DNA of 64,000 nt from Paramecium sonneborni (lineage: Eukaryota > Ciliophora > Oligohymenophorea > Peniculida > Parameciidae), in the NCBI GenBank assembly GCA_905182985.1, contig CAJJDN010000012.1, positions 619,802 through 683,801 on the forward strand, read 5' to 3'. Of the stretch, positions 1 to 10,636 are shown in pieces. A program made the translations under genes and the position numbers. Every line of letters starts with the position of its first letter. The stretch's first letter is position 1. Under the pieces are notes generated by a model, which did not search any database, was not told where the DNA came from, and worked only from the letters and a program-made list of their open reading frames with translations.

Positions 1-293
1 ATAATGATAAAAGAGAAGAAAAGGCTAAATAAAATTAAAAAAATATGAAATATAAGATTTATATAAATCATAAATATTAGATACATGAAGATGAATATTG
101 ATTTAGGAAATATAATTATAAAATAGTAATAGGGTTTAAAAACTATTAAAATTTTTATATTCAATTTTAAAATTAAAGTTAAAGAAATAATTTTCTTAAA
201 CAGAAATATATATATGAGATAATATTGAATTTAGAAATAAGATTTATTATTCAGAGTCATTCAAATGGATATTAATTATTAAGAAATTTTTCA

Positions 294-1815
294 ATGGTTT
301 TTAATAAACAATCTTTTTTTGTTTCTTTTATCTATCCATCTTTTAATGTATGCCAAATTAAGATTGAGGTTCCTGTCTATCTAATAGCAAATAAACTCAC
401 TGCTTAAATATTCGAATTCCAATCTTGTACCTAAACTATATTTATTATAAACTCTCTATTTATTGATTATAGAATATATTTTAACAATAAAGCTTATTCA
501 GAAAATTCATTTTTGAAATTATAATCATTTATTTAGAATTCATTAATCTATTGATTAACTTATCCAACATTTGTTATCTACAAAAATCTATGTTTATCAG
601 AGTCTTTCAAAGACATCCACTTTTTCTTGGCTAATTTTTCTAATTAATGTCGTGTAAGTGAACAATTATGCTTCTTGATATTAAATTTGAACTCCTCTAA
701 AAATATTTCAAAAGAATTTATATTCATAATAAATTATTAAAAGTAATTATCACTTCATAAACAAATTTAATCCAGAGATTCTTTTTTTCTTTTTCAAAAT
801 AGTATGCTCTTTTCTTTTAAGATTAAATTCTAGATGTGGAAGTTCTAATTAGAACTATTTTATTTGATGCTATATTATCTTTTTGCTGGCTATAGGACTT
901 TATTAAGGATCAGTATCTATTCTTCTGTTGTAATTGCTTTTGCGATTATAAACAAAAGATTTTTCTTATGTAATTGTATTTAATGAAGATGGATGAACAG
1001 ATGTATAGAAGTAGTCATTAATTTTCAATTAAGGTTGCAAATGTTTCTTTTAAAGAGAATAAGGTTTGTATTTTTAATCTAAGAAATAAGTAATTTTTCT
1101 GTCTGTTACTGCATCTTTATTTTTATTTGAATTCAAAATTTAATAGTATTAATTTCTTGAAGATTCACATCTAAAGTTAGGGGAGAGCGATTAAAATTTA
1201 TTAATGCATAGGCTTTTATTTTTAAATTGGGACTAATTCATTTTAATTTAAAATAAGGAAAATTAAAGAAAAACAAAAATAGATCATACTGTCACTTTTG
1301 CTTTTTTCATAGACTTGAACTTGTTGATCTCATTTTAGTATGGCTAAGCAAATAGTTTGTTTTATCAAATTTTCCAGTGGCATGAATTCGAGTATGTTAT
1401 CAAACTTTTAAATGGTAGTAGTAAGAGTATTAGATTACCTAAAATCCTAGTGAATTAATTTATTTATTAGATGAAATAAATGAGTGAGTTTTATTTTTTT
1501 CCTTCTTTCTAATCAAAATTCTATACATGACTTTAGCAGGAGAATTGATATTCTTTGAAGATTCTGATCTATAAATTCTAAATTAATCTTCATTTTAATT
1601 AATAATCAATGAATGGTGTAAATCTTTTTTGAAATATTTGCTAGACTAATTTTATGGAAGATGATTTGAAAATTTCTTTTTAAAATATTCTATAAAGTTT
1701 AACATTTGTTATTGATTTTAAAGAAAAAATCGAAAATGAGTAGAATTCATTAAAAAATAACTACAATTCATCTTCTTCAAAGAATTTTTTAGATCCTAAA
1801 TCATAAACCCATTGA
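294..1815 (+). pseudogene. Decayed coding remnant, membrane-protein-like
   Basis: Long TGA-free stretches on the plus strand follow one another in changing frames. They run 294-986 (broken by an in-frame TGA at 552-554), 1001-1318, about 1300-1530, about 1536-1664 and 1663-1815. The second half of the first stretch is hydrophobic around the segment LFYLMLYYLFAGYRTLL and looks membrane-spanning. Later pieces have ordinary soluble composition, for example IFQWHEFEYVIKLLNGSSKS. I found no set of short GT-AG introns that joins these frames, unlike neighbouring genes, so I infer a gene decaying by stops and indels. A real multi-exon gene with unusual introns is the alternative. I do not recognise the family. 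Confidence 0.3.
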
Positions 1816-2509
1816 GCTTATTATTTCTATATAGTTATATTTGTCCATCAATTATAATATAAATTGAATTTGCAGGATCTCCCTTTGAAACGATTTATTT
1901 TGAAGTAAATCTTGATTCTTAATTTCAGATAATAAAGTCCATATAGTTTCGCACTCCACTTCTAAAAAAGTGGAATTTAGAATAATTTATGATTCTTATT
2001 TTTCTCTTTCTTTTTCTAATTAAAATAGCAAGAGAAAAAATACCAATAATTATTTTATATATATCCCTTTTTTTATAACAATTAGTGAGATTTTTCTAAT
2101 GGCTAATAATTTGAGTATGAGATTAATTTATTCTCCAAAATACTAAATAAACAAATAGATGGAATTAAAAGTATTATGTATCTAATTACTTTTAACTTGA
2201 TATACTAAATTAGGTTGAATTTCAGATGGCAATTAATTTTATGATAAATGTTACTAGCGAGTATTAGAAATTAACCTCAAATATAAAATAAAATTTAGTG
2301 CTCTAATCTCCTATTTATATCAATGCTTGTATAGTAGATGACATTCATATTGATGTTCTTTTAAGTATAGTATTAAGTTTCTCCAATCTGCCGATTCATT
2401 TAGCTGAAAAATGGTTAATCTTACAATTTAGAAATTGTTAATTCATTTGTTAATTGTTATTATTAACTAATACATATCATTTTATGAATTATTCATATTA
2501 AATTAATAA
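1816..2509. other. Non-coding stretch upstream of desaturase gene
   Basis: About 690 bases of A+T-rich DNA with scattered short open frames and frequent TGA in all plus frames. I see no convincing gene, repeat or RNA. The last part must hold the promoter of the gene starting at 2510. Confidence 0.4.
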
Positions 2510-3563
2510 ATGGATTCTTTAAGTGATTTGTCCATCAATTGTGCAGATCAAATTGATGGGATTATTGTGAGAGAAGAAAGTAGATATCAAAGAAAAGGTA
2601 TAAATGAATTATAAAACGAAGGCTATGGTTTAATATTTGCTGTAACTTTGACAATGTTGGGTTTTTGTGTATTCCCTTAATAAATATAATTTTAACTTTT
2701 ATCCTAGCTTCAAAGCTTTTAGCGTAATAGTTTAATAAAATTCTATGTAGCTCATTATATATAAATGATTATTATGATATCTACATAACTAATAGGTTTC
2801 TCTTTAGGTAACTTAGCAATGTATTTGATTTATAAAGCTAACTCACCATTTTTTGAAAATTATAGAACTAGAAAGGTTTAAAAATAAAAATATAATAAAG
2901 AATCCATGGCCATGGGATGAAAACCCAGAAGCTTGGAAGGAAAAACGAGTTTAAGTTTGGAAAAGTACTTGTATAAATATGAGTTTGGGAATAATGATGT
3001 GTATCATAGACTGTTATTTGAGTCCTAAGTTAAGGACTGATCTGGATTCATTTCCAAGCCTATTTGAGATGATTTGGTAAATTGTTTTTTCAATGATAAT
3101 TGAAGATACATGTTTTTATTGGTCACATCGAACTTTACATTCTCCAAAACTCTATTCAAAAATTCATAAAAAACATCATGAATTCTATACAAGTATATCT
3201 TATGCTGCTGTATATGCCCATCCAATTGAATACATGTTTGGTGATGTTATTCCAGTTTTTGTTGGATATAAAATATTAGGTTCTAAAATGCATATCGCTA
3301 CTATATGGCTATGGTTAATCATGAGAATAGGAGAAACTATAGATGGTCATAGTGGTTATGAATTCCCTTGGAGTCCATTTAGAATATTACCATTCTCTAG
3401 TAGTGCTGAATCACATAATTATCATCATTCTCATAATGATGGTAATTATGGTAGTTTCTTTACATATTGGGATACAATTATGGGTAGTGATAAATCATAT
3501 AATTCTTTCATTAAAAAAAAGTATAGAAATGTCAACAAAATATAACAAAAAAAACAAGAATGA
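2510..3563 (+). CDS. Fatty acid hydroxylase/sterol desaturase family protein
   Basis: Membrane di-iron enzyme of the ERG25/ERG3 superfamily, which uses O2 to desaturate or oxidise sterols or lipids at the ER. The predicted 342-residue protein has hydrophobic segments in its first half. It carries the diagnostic histidine boxes HRTLH near residue 198, HKKHH near 211 and HNYHH near 294, plus the family-typical DGHSGYEFPW. Start is the first ATG of the frame. One 25-nt intron (2876-2900) follows ENYRTRK, and splicing gives NPWPWDENPEAW. A second, 39-nt intron near 2670-2710 is possible but not needed. The stop is TGA at 3561-3563. Ciliates have several such enzymes, including a sterol C24 de-ethylase in Tetrahymena. 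I cannot assign the substrate from sequence alone. Confidence 0.85.
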
Positions 3564-4028
3564 ATCACGTTTTACATTAATTATAAAATTCTTTTATTTT
3601 AATTAACTTAATTTCTATTCAAGTTTTATTTGAAAATTATAAAAAGTAATTTAGCTATCTCCCAAGAACAGAAGAAAATCTATAAATATTTATTATGATT
3701 TCAAAATTCTTTTAATAACTTAAAATATAATTTTTATTTTTTATTTCATAAGAAATAGAAATTGAATTAAGAAGTAAAAATTTTTAATTTTAATTCATAC
3801 TATAATGTTTATTATACAATATACATTAATTTAATTAGAATTAATTAAATTTTTTTATTTCTTTTTAGAGATAAAAAATGAAATGATTATTCTAAATTAT
3901 TAAAAGAAACCTGAAATCATTATAAATATTATAGATTTTCTTCTCTTTTTGCTAGACAACTAAATTACTTTTTAAATTTTCGCTAAAAAGAATGAATTTA
4001 TAAGTTGATTTGAGAATGTAAAATATAA
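3564..4028. other. Convergent intergenic spacer
   Basis: 465 bases between two 3' ends. Very A+T-rich, with no open frame, repeat or RNA that I can support. Confidence 0.5.
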
Positions 4029-5053
4029 TCAAAAGAAAAAAGACTCTTCCTTTTAAATTAGATACACACTTGTTATTGATTTATAAACTCTTTCAACTTC
4101 TGTATAATTTGCCTTTTTAGCTGTTAAACATATAGATCTTATTTTATCCTTTAATAAGAATAAGGGCTCTTCATTCTAGATTAATAATTATTAATTTATT
4201 CCTGGAGCTTAAAGAAACAGAATTTGGCATGTTTACAAAATTGGTAATGATTCATTAAGTATACTATTAACCTTTTCTTAATGTTTCTTTTCTTAAGCCC
4301 TTCTTATTTGAGATCCAATAGATTTAATATTTGATCCTGAATGTGAATCTTTATTAAGTTATCTGCCTCCTGCCTTTCCTCTTACAACATATCGATGATC
4401 ACTTTTATGATAAATGCAACCTGTATTATCAAAAACTCCTAAACAAAAATATCCACCATGGCATAAGATAATTGCAAATTTTTAGACATTGTCTAATTAT
4501 TATAAATTAGGTTCTTGTTCTTATTTCTACTTTATCACTTTTTACTTATTCTAATTTACTCTCTCAAGTATTTCTTTTTATCTACTCAATATACTTTGCA
4601 TATCATTTAATTAATAATTTGCAAATTCTGAAGATTAAGCTATTTTTTCTAATATTTCTTTTGAACAATCTTCGTTTACTTCTAAAAAATCATAATTCAA
4701 TCCTTAATCAATCAATGATCTATTTATTACAATATAATTCTCATTATATTTAAATGCTTTATTTTCTTAGGTGTTTAATTTACTCTCTTCTGGTAGAATA
4801 CCATCAATATTAACTGATTGCCAATTTAATCTAACAAATTCTTTTGGAAGATCCTTGAGTTAAATCTTAATTATTTGAACCCCTTTTTCTTTTATCTTTA
4901 TTTCCATATTTTTTGGTACTCTATACAAATCTTTTGGTAACACAGGTATTGTTTTCTTACGAAAATTATAAATTTCTCTTAGACTCTAAAAGAATATTAA
5001 AATAAAATTACATTTATAAAATGCACTAATCTTTATTCTAAATACTTTTTCAT
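4029..5053 (-). CDS. Vms1/ANKZF1-like tRNA endonuclease/peptidyl-tRNA hydrolase
   Basis: VLRF1-domain release factor of ribosome-associated quality control, which frees stalled nascent chains from peptidyl-tRNA on 60S subunits. The core runs from FAIILCHGGYFCLGVF through HKSDHRYVVRGKAGGRQ. The Gln of GGRQ sits where Vms1/ANKZF1 carries its catalytic glutamine. It continues into KIRSICLTAKKANYTEVERV, matching the family's RSIPFTTRRPTF block. Start is ATG at 5053. A 26-nt intron after LVHFIN restores the frame, giving 332 aa. Human ANKZF1 and yeast Vms1 are about twice as long. This protein has no zinc finger ahead of the domain, and the C-terminal ankyrin repeats and VCP-binding motif are missing. 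It converges with the desaturase gene. Confidence 0.85.
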
Positions 5054-5332
5054 AACGAAATTAAGTTAGTTTTTGAAATATCGATTACATCTGCTTAATT
5101 TGGCTAAGTCTTTTAAATTAAGACTTGAGATTATTGTCTTACTTATTTCTGGTTAATTAAAAAGGTTTGTGATCATTATTAAATGTATTTATATATTAAA
5201 TTCTTTATTAATTTTAATTTAATATATATTTATAAATATTATATATTAATAAATAGATTTTATCAGATTCAAGATGAGACACTTAATAAATCAATATTTT
5301 AATTTTCATTTCTAATATTCATAAAAAAATAA

Positions 5333-6010
5333 TCATTATAGCTGAAAAAGAAGTACAGCACCTACAAAACCAAATATGGCAAATCTATAATTTCTATTTA
5401 ATGATAAAAACCACTTTTTTTATTTAAATAAAATTCCAACATAAATAAATATAAAGCCATATGTTAATTTTCTTATTTTTTAATTAGCTTAATTTAATGT
5501 GCGTTAATTTTCAACATATTCTGCATCTCTCTTTTCTTATATATATGAATGATTGATTTCCTTCGATAATAATTATTTTATTTTTTTTTGAAGCACCTTC
5601 TAATTATTACCGAATCGTGGAATTCTAAATCTAAATGATTATTAGCATTCCACTAATTATCTAAGTTTGTATGCAATTACAGTATATAAATTTTCATTTA
5701 ATGCTTCCAAACATTAATAATATTGGCATGCATCTTTATTCTAGCTTTCAAGACAATTAATCATCTCAATTAAAACTATTTACAATAAATTCTCTAGTTC
5801 TTCTTTTAATTCTTATGATCTGACCTTTAAAGGATGACCAATCTCTAGAGCTAAAAGCAATAACAGTTCTTTTTCACTATCACCTTTATTATTAATTTCA
5901 ACGAGCACTATTTTCTCAACTTCTTTCACCCTTTCTAAACTTGTATACTTTCTATTAGAGCGATATTTATCTGCTATATCCTTAATCTCTAACTTTAATT
6001 TCTTAAGCAT
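5333..6010 (-). CDS. Small helical protein with two C-terminal TM segments
   Basis: Intronless 225-residue protein, open with TAR=Gln and ending at TGA. The first 175 residues are charged and helical (KLKLEIKDIADKYRSNRK at the start). Two hydrophobic segments follow near the end: LTYGFIFIYVGILF and FAIFGFVGAVLLF. This suggests a tail-anchored hairpin membrane protein with most of its mass in the cytosol. The CLESQNKDACQYYQC stretch has paired cysteines. I do not recognise the family. Its stop lies 280 bp upstream of the Vms1-like start on the same strand. Confidence 0.65.
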
Positions 6011-7086
6011 TCTTAATGTTAATCAATTTTAATTCACTTTAAATTAATTATTAAATATATATATAAGAAATTTTTGATAGAAATTTAATTATTACTTAAA
6101 TTCTTTTTAAGAATCTAAATCTTCCCCAAATAATACATGGCTTGCTTTCAGTGGAAATCTTTTATTAAAAACCTAAAACTATAAACAATTGGAAATTGGA
6201 AATTTGAAATTTTGTTTTATAATCCTTTTGCCTTTTGCTTATTTATTATATCAACTTTATTTACAGTAAAATTTTATTTTTAGGATTTTAAATAAATACT
6301 TATTGCAAATTTTTTAATATTTTATTTGAATAAATAGTTCCTTTAAATTGAATGAAAACTATTATTACTTTTTTCTCTATTTGAATTCAAGTAATTTTAT
6401 CTATAACTCTAACAACTTTTCTTTACAAAATTTTAATTGTGTTATATATTATTTTATTCAATCTCATTCAAAAATTACTCTCATAGATTGTGTACTAATA
6501 AATCAATATTTCCAATTGTTATAAAATTCTTCTTAATTTGAATAAATCCAAAAATAATCTACTTCAAATTTGAATTCAAAATGCATTTTATTTTTAGATC
6601 CATAAATGATATTAATAAAATTTATATTTAGTTTAAAATACTGAAATATTGAATTTTATCAATTCATTCTTTAATTTAATTGATATAGCTAATAAATGAT
6701 AGAGTAAATTTAATTATTAAATAATAATTATTATTACAATTAAATAAATAATAAATGAAGAGTTGATTAATTCTGCAAATAATCAATATTTATCAATATA
6801 TCTATTTTTATTATTTTAATTTGATAAATGTAATTTTTGTAAGATTGATATTAATTCTTGTCACCAAAACTTTGATTATAATATATATAGATATAACTAA
6901 ATCAATTGTGTAATTTAGAATGCTTTAAATATTAGCTCTCGGCTACTTAACAGTTTTTTCTTAACAAATCTCCTACAACTATAGAATCTTTTTTAGGATT
7001 ATTGAAAACATTGCATTAAGAATTCGCGCATTTATTTCGCTTTCTTAATTCAATATAATCATCAACAACATATTTTAACCATTTCC
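6011..7086. other. Gene-poor spacer
   Basis: About 1.1 kb, extremely A+T-rich, with no gene I can support. An open frame from ATG 6920 begins with a signal-peptide-like MLQILALGYLTVFSQQ. It runs in a different frame from the following gene, and I could not join the two by a canonical short intron. It may be an upstream exon or chance. Confidence 0.35.
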
Positions 7087-7548
7087 ATGCATATTTTAGA
7101 GTTATTTATTTATCAGATGGATGACAAACTCTCACCATATCGAGAACACAATTCAGAAACTTTATTTCATCAGGGTCTTATCTATGTTTACTACTTAGGA
7201 TTTAATTTTCCTACTAAGCCTCATTATATTTATAATGCAAGTGCTCTAGTTCTTCACTCAGATAGTTATGTACAAAATACCTTAATTATTGCTAATACTG
7301 CATTAGTTAATTAACTTTTTCATTTGCAATTTGTAATTATTATTCTAATGATATTGATTCAGTTTCATTTTAAAAATACATTTCCTCCTTTATTGACAAT
7401 GGTGAGAACTCTTAAGAGTAGCTCATTTAATTTTAACTGTTAGATAATTTAATTAATTCAAAATAGAACTTAATGTTTAATAAATATTTTAAAATACATC
7501 TATTATTATTTTAAGAAATATTATATAAATAAGTTTTCTTAATTTTGA
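7087..7548 (+). CDS. Hypothetical protein
   Basis: Open frame of 153 codons ending at TGA 7546-7548. It is balanced in composition in its first half (DDKLSPYREHNSETLFHQG, then a segment around YVYYLGFNFPTKPHYIY). A 30-nt GT-AG stretch (GTAATTATT...TTCAG) near 7336 could be a phase-preserving intron. The 3' end converges on the CNOT11 gene with 21 bp between stop codons. I do not recognise it. The start is uncertain because an in-frame TGA near 7002 limits upstream extension and an extra 5' exon is possible. Confidence 0.45.
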
Positions 7549-7569
7549 AGAAAATTTAATTAATTTACT

Positions 7570-8897
7570 TCATTATGATGTGTCACTCTTGTCACTCTTA
7601 TCACTCTTGATTAATTTGAATAAACTTGAAGTTTCTCCTATATTTGAAAATTCAATTGAAAAAGCTTATAACTAAATAAATACAATAATATTTTTACTTC
7701 TGTCACTAAGTCTGATGTCTTATACATTTTTTTATTAATTAAATGCTTTAAGAAAATGGTCAGATACTTAATCATTCTCACTTATGAGCCTTTTTCCTAA
7801 TAAATTTATTAATTATAAAACTTTAATGTTCTAGCAAAATTGTATGCAGTAATTAATATAATAATTTAAATACTCCTAAGGAATATGAAATTATTAAACA
7901 ATCATGCACATTATTTCTAAGCCATTTGGTGTTACATCAATTTATACCAAACTGTCTATTAGACTCAAAATAAGTTTATAATATTACTCAAAAAATTCTG
8001 GGTTAGGAAAAGATTTAGAAAACAAAAAAAATGCTAAGTTTAGGTTTTTCTCAATTATTTCACTTAGATTAAAGTTTATGAGACCATTATTTTTTAATAA
8101 ATTGTAATTGTCTTTCTTTAAATATTCTTAAAATTACTAAAATTAATATAAATTATTTTATACTTAAAATTCTTATTCTGTGATTTATTCCATATGAGCT
8201 TTTGACATGATCTCCTTAATTTGGCTCAATTTATCTGAGTTTATTGATAATGAATAATCCCAAATATTATCAGATACTTCATGTAAATCTATCCAATCAA
8301 ATTTATTTTAAATAGTTATTGGAATTGGTCTAAAATAGTCAATTTCAAATCCATTTTGTTGTTAAATCAAAGTTGAATTATTTCTGAATTTCCTTGAAAA
8401 ATATAATAATTTTTACTAAGGGGGATTATTATTATTAATAGAAACACAATTTCTAATTTTATTTTAAGAAATTTAATTTTATGATTAATCTTTTAAACTT
8501 GGTTTTTCATTGGATGTAAACTTATCCTATTCTTCAAGCAGGGTCTTAATTGTAATGCCAGCATACTATCTTAATTTTCTTAATGAAATCAAATACAATT
8601 TGAGGATCTAAAATAAATTTTTTCTCAAAATCATTCTATGTAAAGATATAAATATCTTATAAACATGATTTCAATTCAGAATTATAAAGTAAATAAATGC
8701 TCAATAATCTTTATCCTTTTGTAAAAATCTAGTTTTATTTTAAATATTACATTATCACATAATCCCTGATAAAAATAAGGATATGGATTTGGCTCTGATT
8801 CAAATTTTTTAACAAACATCTTTTGTATATTTTCTAATGTCCCTGTTGACTCGAGCAAAAATTTATTTATGGATTCAACTTCAGATTAGGAAATCAT
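7570..8897 (-). CDS. CNOT11-like subunit of the CCR4-NOT complex
   Basis: CCR4-NOT scaffold subunit that joins CNOT10 and the N-terminus of CNOT1 in the mRNA deadenylase complex. The 427-residue protein has an N-terminal helical part around GLCDNIFTKGQRLLSIYLLY, where human CNOT11 has its ALYLLWEMYR helices. It then has WDYSLSINSDKLSQIKEIMSKA, and a C-terminal domain with IPQEYLNYYINYCIQFCQ and IQLQAFSIEFSNIGETSSLF. The last block is close to the human [20 protein letters not shown]. Two 22-nt introns restore the frame. The extreme C-terminus is a KSDKSDKSDTSQ tail encoded by 9-bp tandem repeats. Start ATG 8897 puts the domain near the N-terminus, as in the family. Confidence 0.8.
7582..7608. 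repeat. Three 9-bp tandem repeats in coding sequence
   Basis: Units gtcactctt, gtcactctt and atcactctt in a row. On the minus strand they encode KSD KSD KSD just before the stop of the CNOT11-like gene. Confidence 0.8.
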
Positions 8898-9008
8898 GAA
8901 ATGATAATTATATTATTTAATCAATCTCATAATCAATATTTATATCATAATAGATATTTATAAGCATTCAAATATTCATACATTTTGCTAATTTAGATGT
9001 AATTATAA

Positions 9009-10332
9009 TCATTTATCAAACTATGCATACTTTTTTGCCAAATCATCCATTTATTTCTCTAATCCATGATACCTATTAAGGAGTTCATTTCTTCTAATAG
9101 TAAATGTTTCCTCTTTTTCCATGAGCACGCTAAGCATTAGAGAATGATATTTTACTTAATTTCACTCTATAATCCATCAAGCATTTTTTCTTGAGATTCT
9201 ATTGTATCTTAATTTTATTAAATTTTTTAATCTAATTCATTCATAATCCCTTCATCAGATTATTATGCTAATTAATCTATTCCACTAATAGAACAAATTC
9301 TTTAAAATTCATCTAAAAGTAGCTTTCTCTCCATTTATAGTGATTCTTATGCCTTCACTTCTGATTTTATTAATTTATCATAATTTTTTGTTTTGTTCAA
9401 TTCATCTTCAAACTCTTTTAATTATATTCTAGACTATTATAATTCATTATTTTTTTAATTCAATTCCATATCTAATTTATTTTTGAGTTATTCTAATTCC
9501 TCTAATTTTTATTATTTTTATAATAATTTAGGATCAAGTCTTTATTATTCTTTACATAATTTTTCAAATTCTTATTCGTAATGTAAACTAGCAGCTTGTA
9601 ATTAATTTTGTTTTTGTTAACTTGTTTTAATCTCTTATTATAAATTCAAATAAATATTTCTTATTTAATTGCTTTAATTAACTAGTTTTTAGTATGATTA
9701 TGATAATTCTTAAACTGTGGCTGTTGCTCTTTATAATTCTTCTCTACATTCATCTTTACAAAAATTTGAATAAATTGTATACTTGCTTCTTCTTTTATTT
9801 CAGTTATTTTACTACCCAGCAATTCAACTTCCTCTTATGTAGCCTACTTGTAATGTTATCTCTCTCTCAATTATTGATCAATTTATTCTATTTAAGCTTC
9901 GTATGTCTTTATTTCATATTTTCTTTATTTTATTTTATTTGCATTCTTTTTTCTTGGTTTCCCATTTGAATGCACTCTTCTTATTAATTCAGCCAATTAT
10001 TATTTTAACTAAATTTATTCTTAAAGAACTTCTTCTAAATTAATCTAATTAATTCAATTTCAATATTTTACTTATTCACTTTCTTATTGCTATATTAATT
10101 AAGTGAATTGTTTATCCAAAATTTTTCTGTAATTTCGAGGATCTAATTTTGTTTCAAAAGGAATTCCATTCTCTTCAAATAATTATTATATTTTGAACAT
10201 AGAATTTAAATTATTTATCTATAATTTATTTTGTAATTGATTATCTTATCTCAACAAAATGTTAATATTACTAAATTCTTATATAATATCATTCTTATAA
10301 ATTTGGATATAAAAAAAGTTAGACTATTCCAT
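9009..10332 (-). CDS. Coiled-coil protein
   Basis: A 413-residue protein that is almost all charged heptad-like coiled coil, for example LKEFEDELNKTKNYDKLIKS and ENECREELQRATATVQELSQ-type stretches, rich in Gln and Glu. Three introns of 27, 29 and 26 nt repair the frame exactly. The 27-nt intron contains an in-frame TGA, so it must be spliced. The N-terminal 60 residues include GIPFETKLDPRNYRKIL, which looks less coiled. Such proteins in ciliates often belong to cilia or basal bodies, but nothing here proves that and I do not recognise a family. The TGA stop is 112 bp from the CNOT11 start. Confidence 0.65.
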
Positions 10333-10636
10333 TCATTTTATTGTTACAACATTAAAATAATTTCTAATCAAATCTCAAACTAAAATATATACTCTCTATT
10401 TTGTTTATATTACAAAATTATTCAATTTAAATTCTAAATATTTATCATTTTACATTTTATAATTAATCTGATATATTATTAAAAAGTATCAAATCAATAT
10501 CGTTTTTTCTTAAACTGATATTTGATTAGAAATAAAAAAATATTTTTAATTGCAAATATTATAACTAATTCATTCTTGATTTATGATAAAATATTATTTG
10601 TTATAATCTAACATTCCTATTTTGTCTTTTCCTTGC
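10333..10636. other. Intergenic spacer
   Basis: 304 bp between two same-strand genes. Dense in TGA in all minus frames. Nothing else seen. Confidence 0.5.

Noticed and set aside
9694..9969. Plus-strand hydrophobic frame of 91 codons
   Set aside because: It lies wholly opposite the minus-strand coiled-coil gene at 9009-10332. Leu/Ile/Phe richness is what antisense of Glu/Lys/Gln codons gives.
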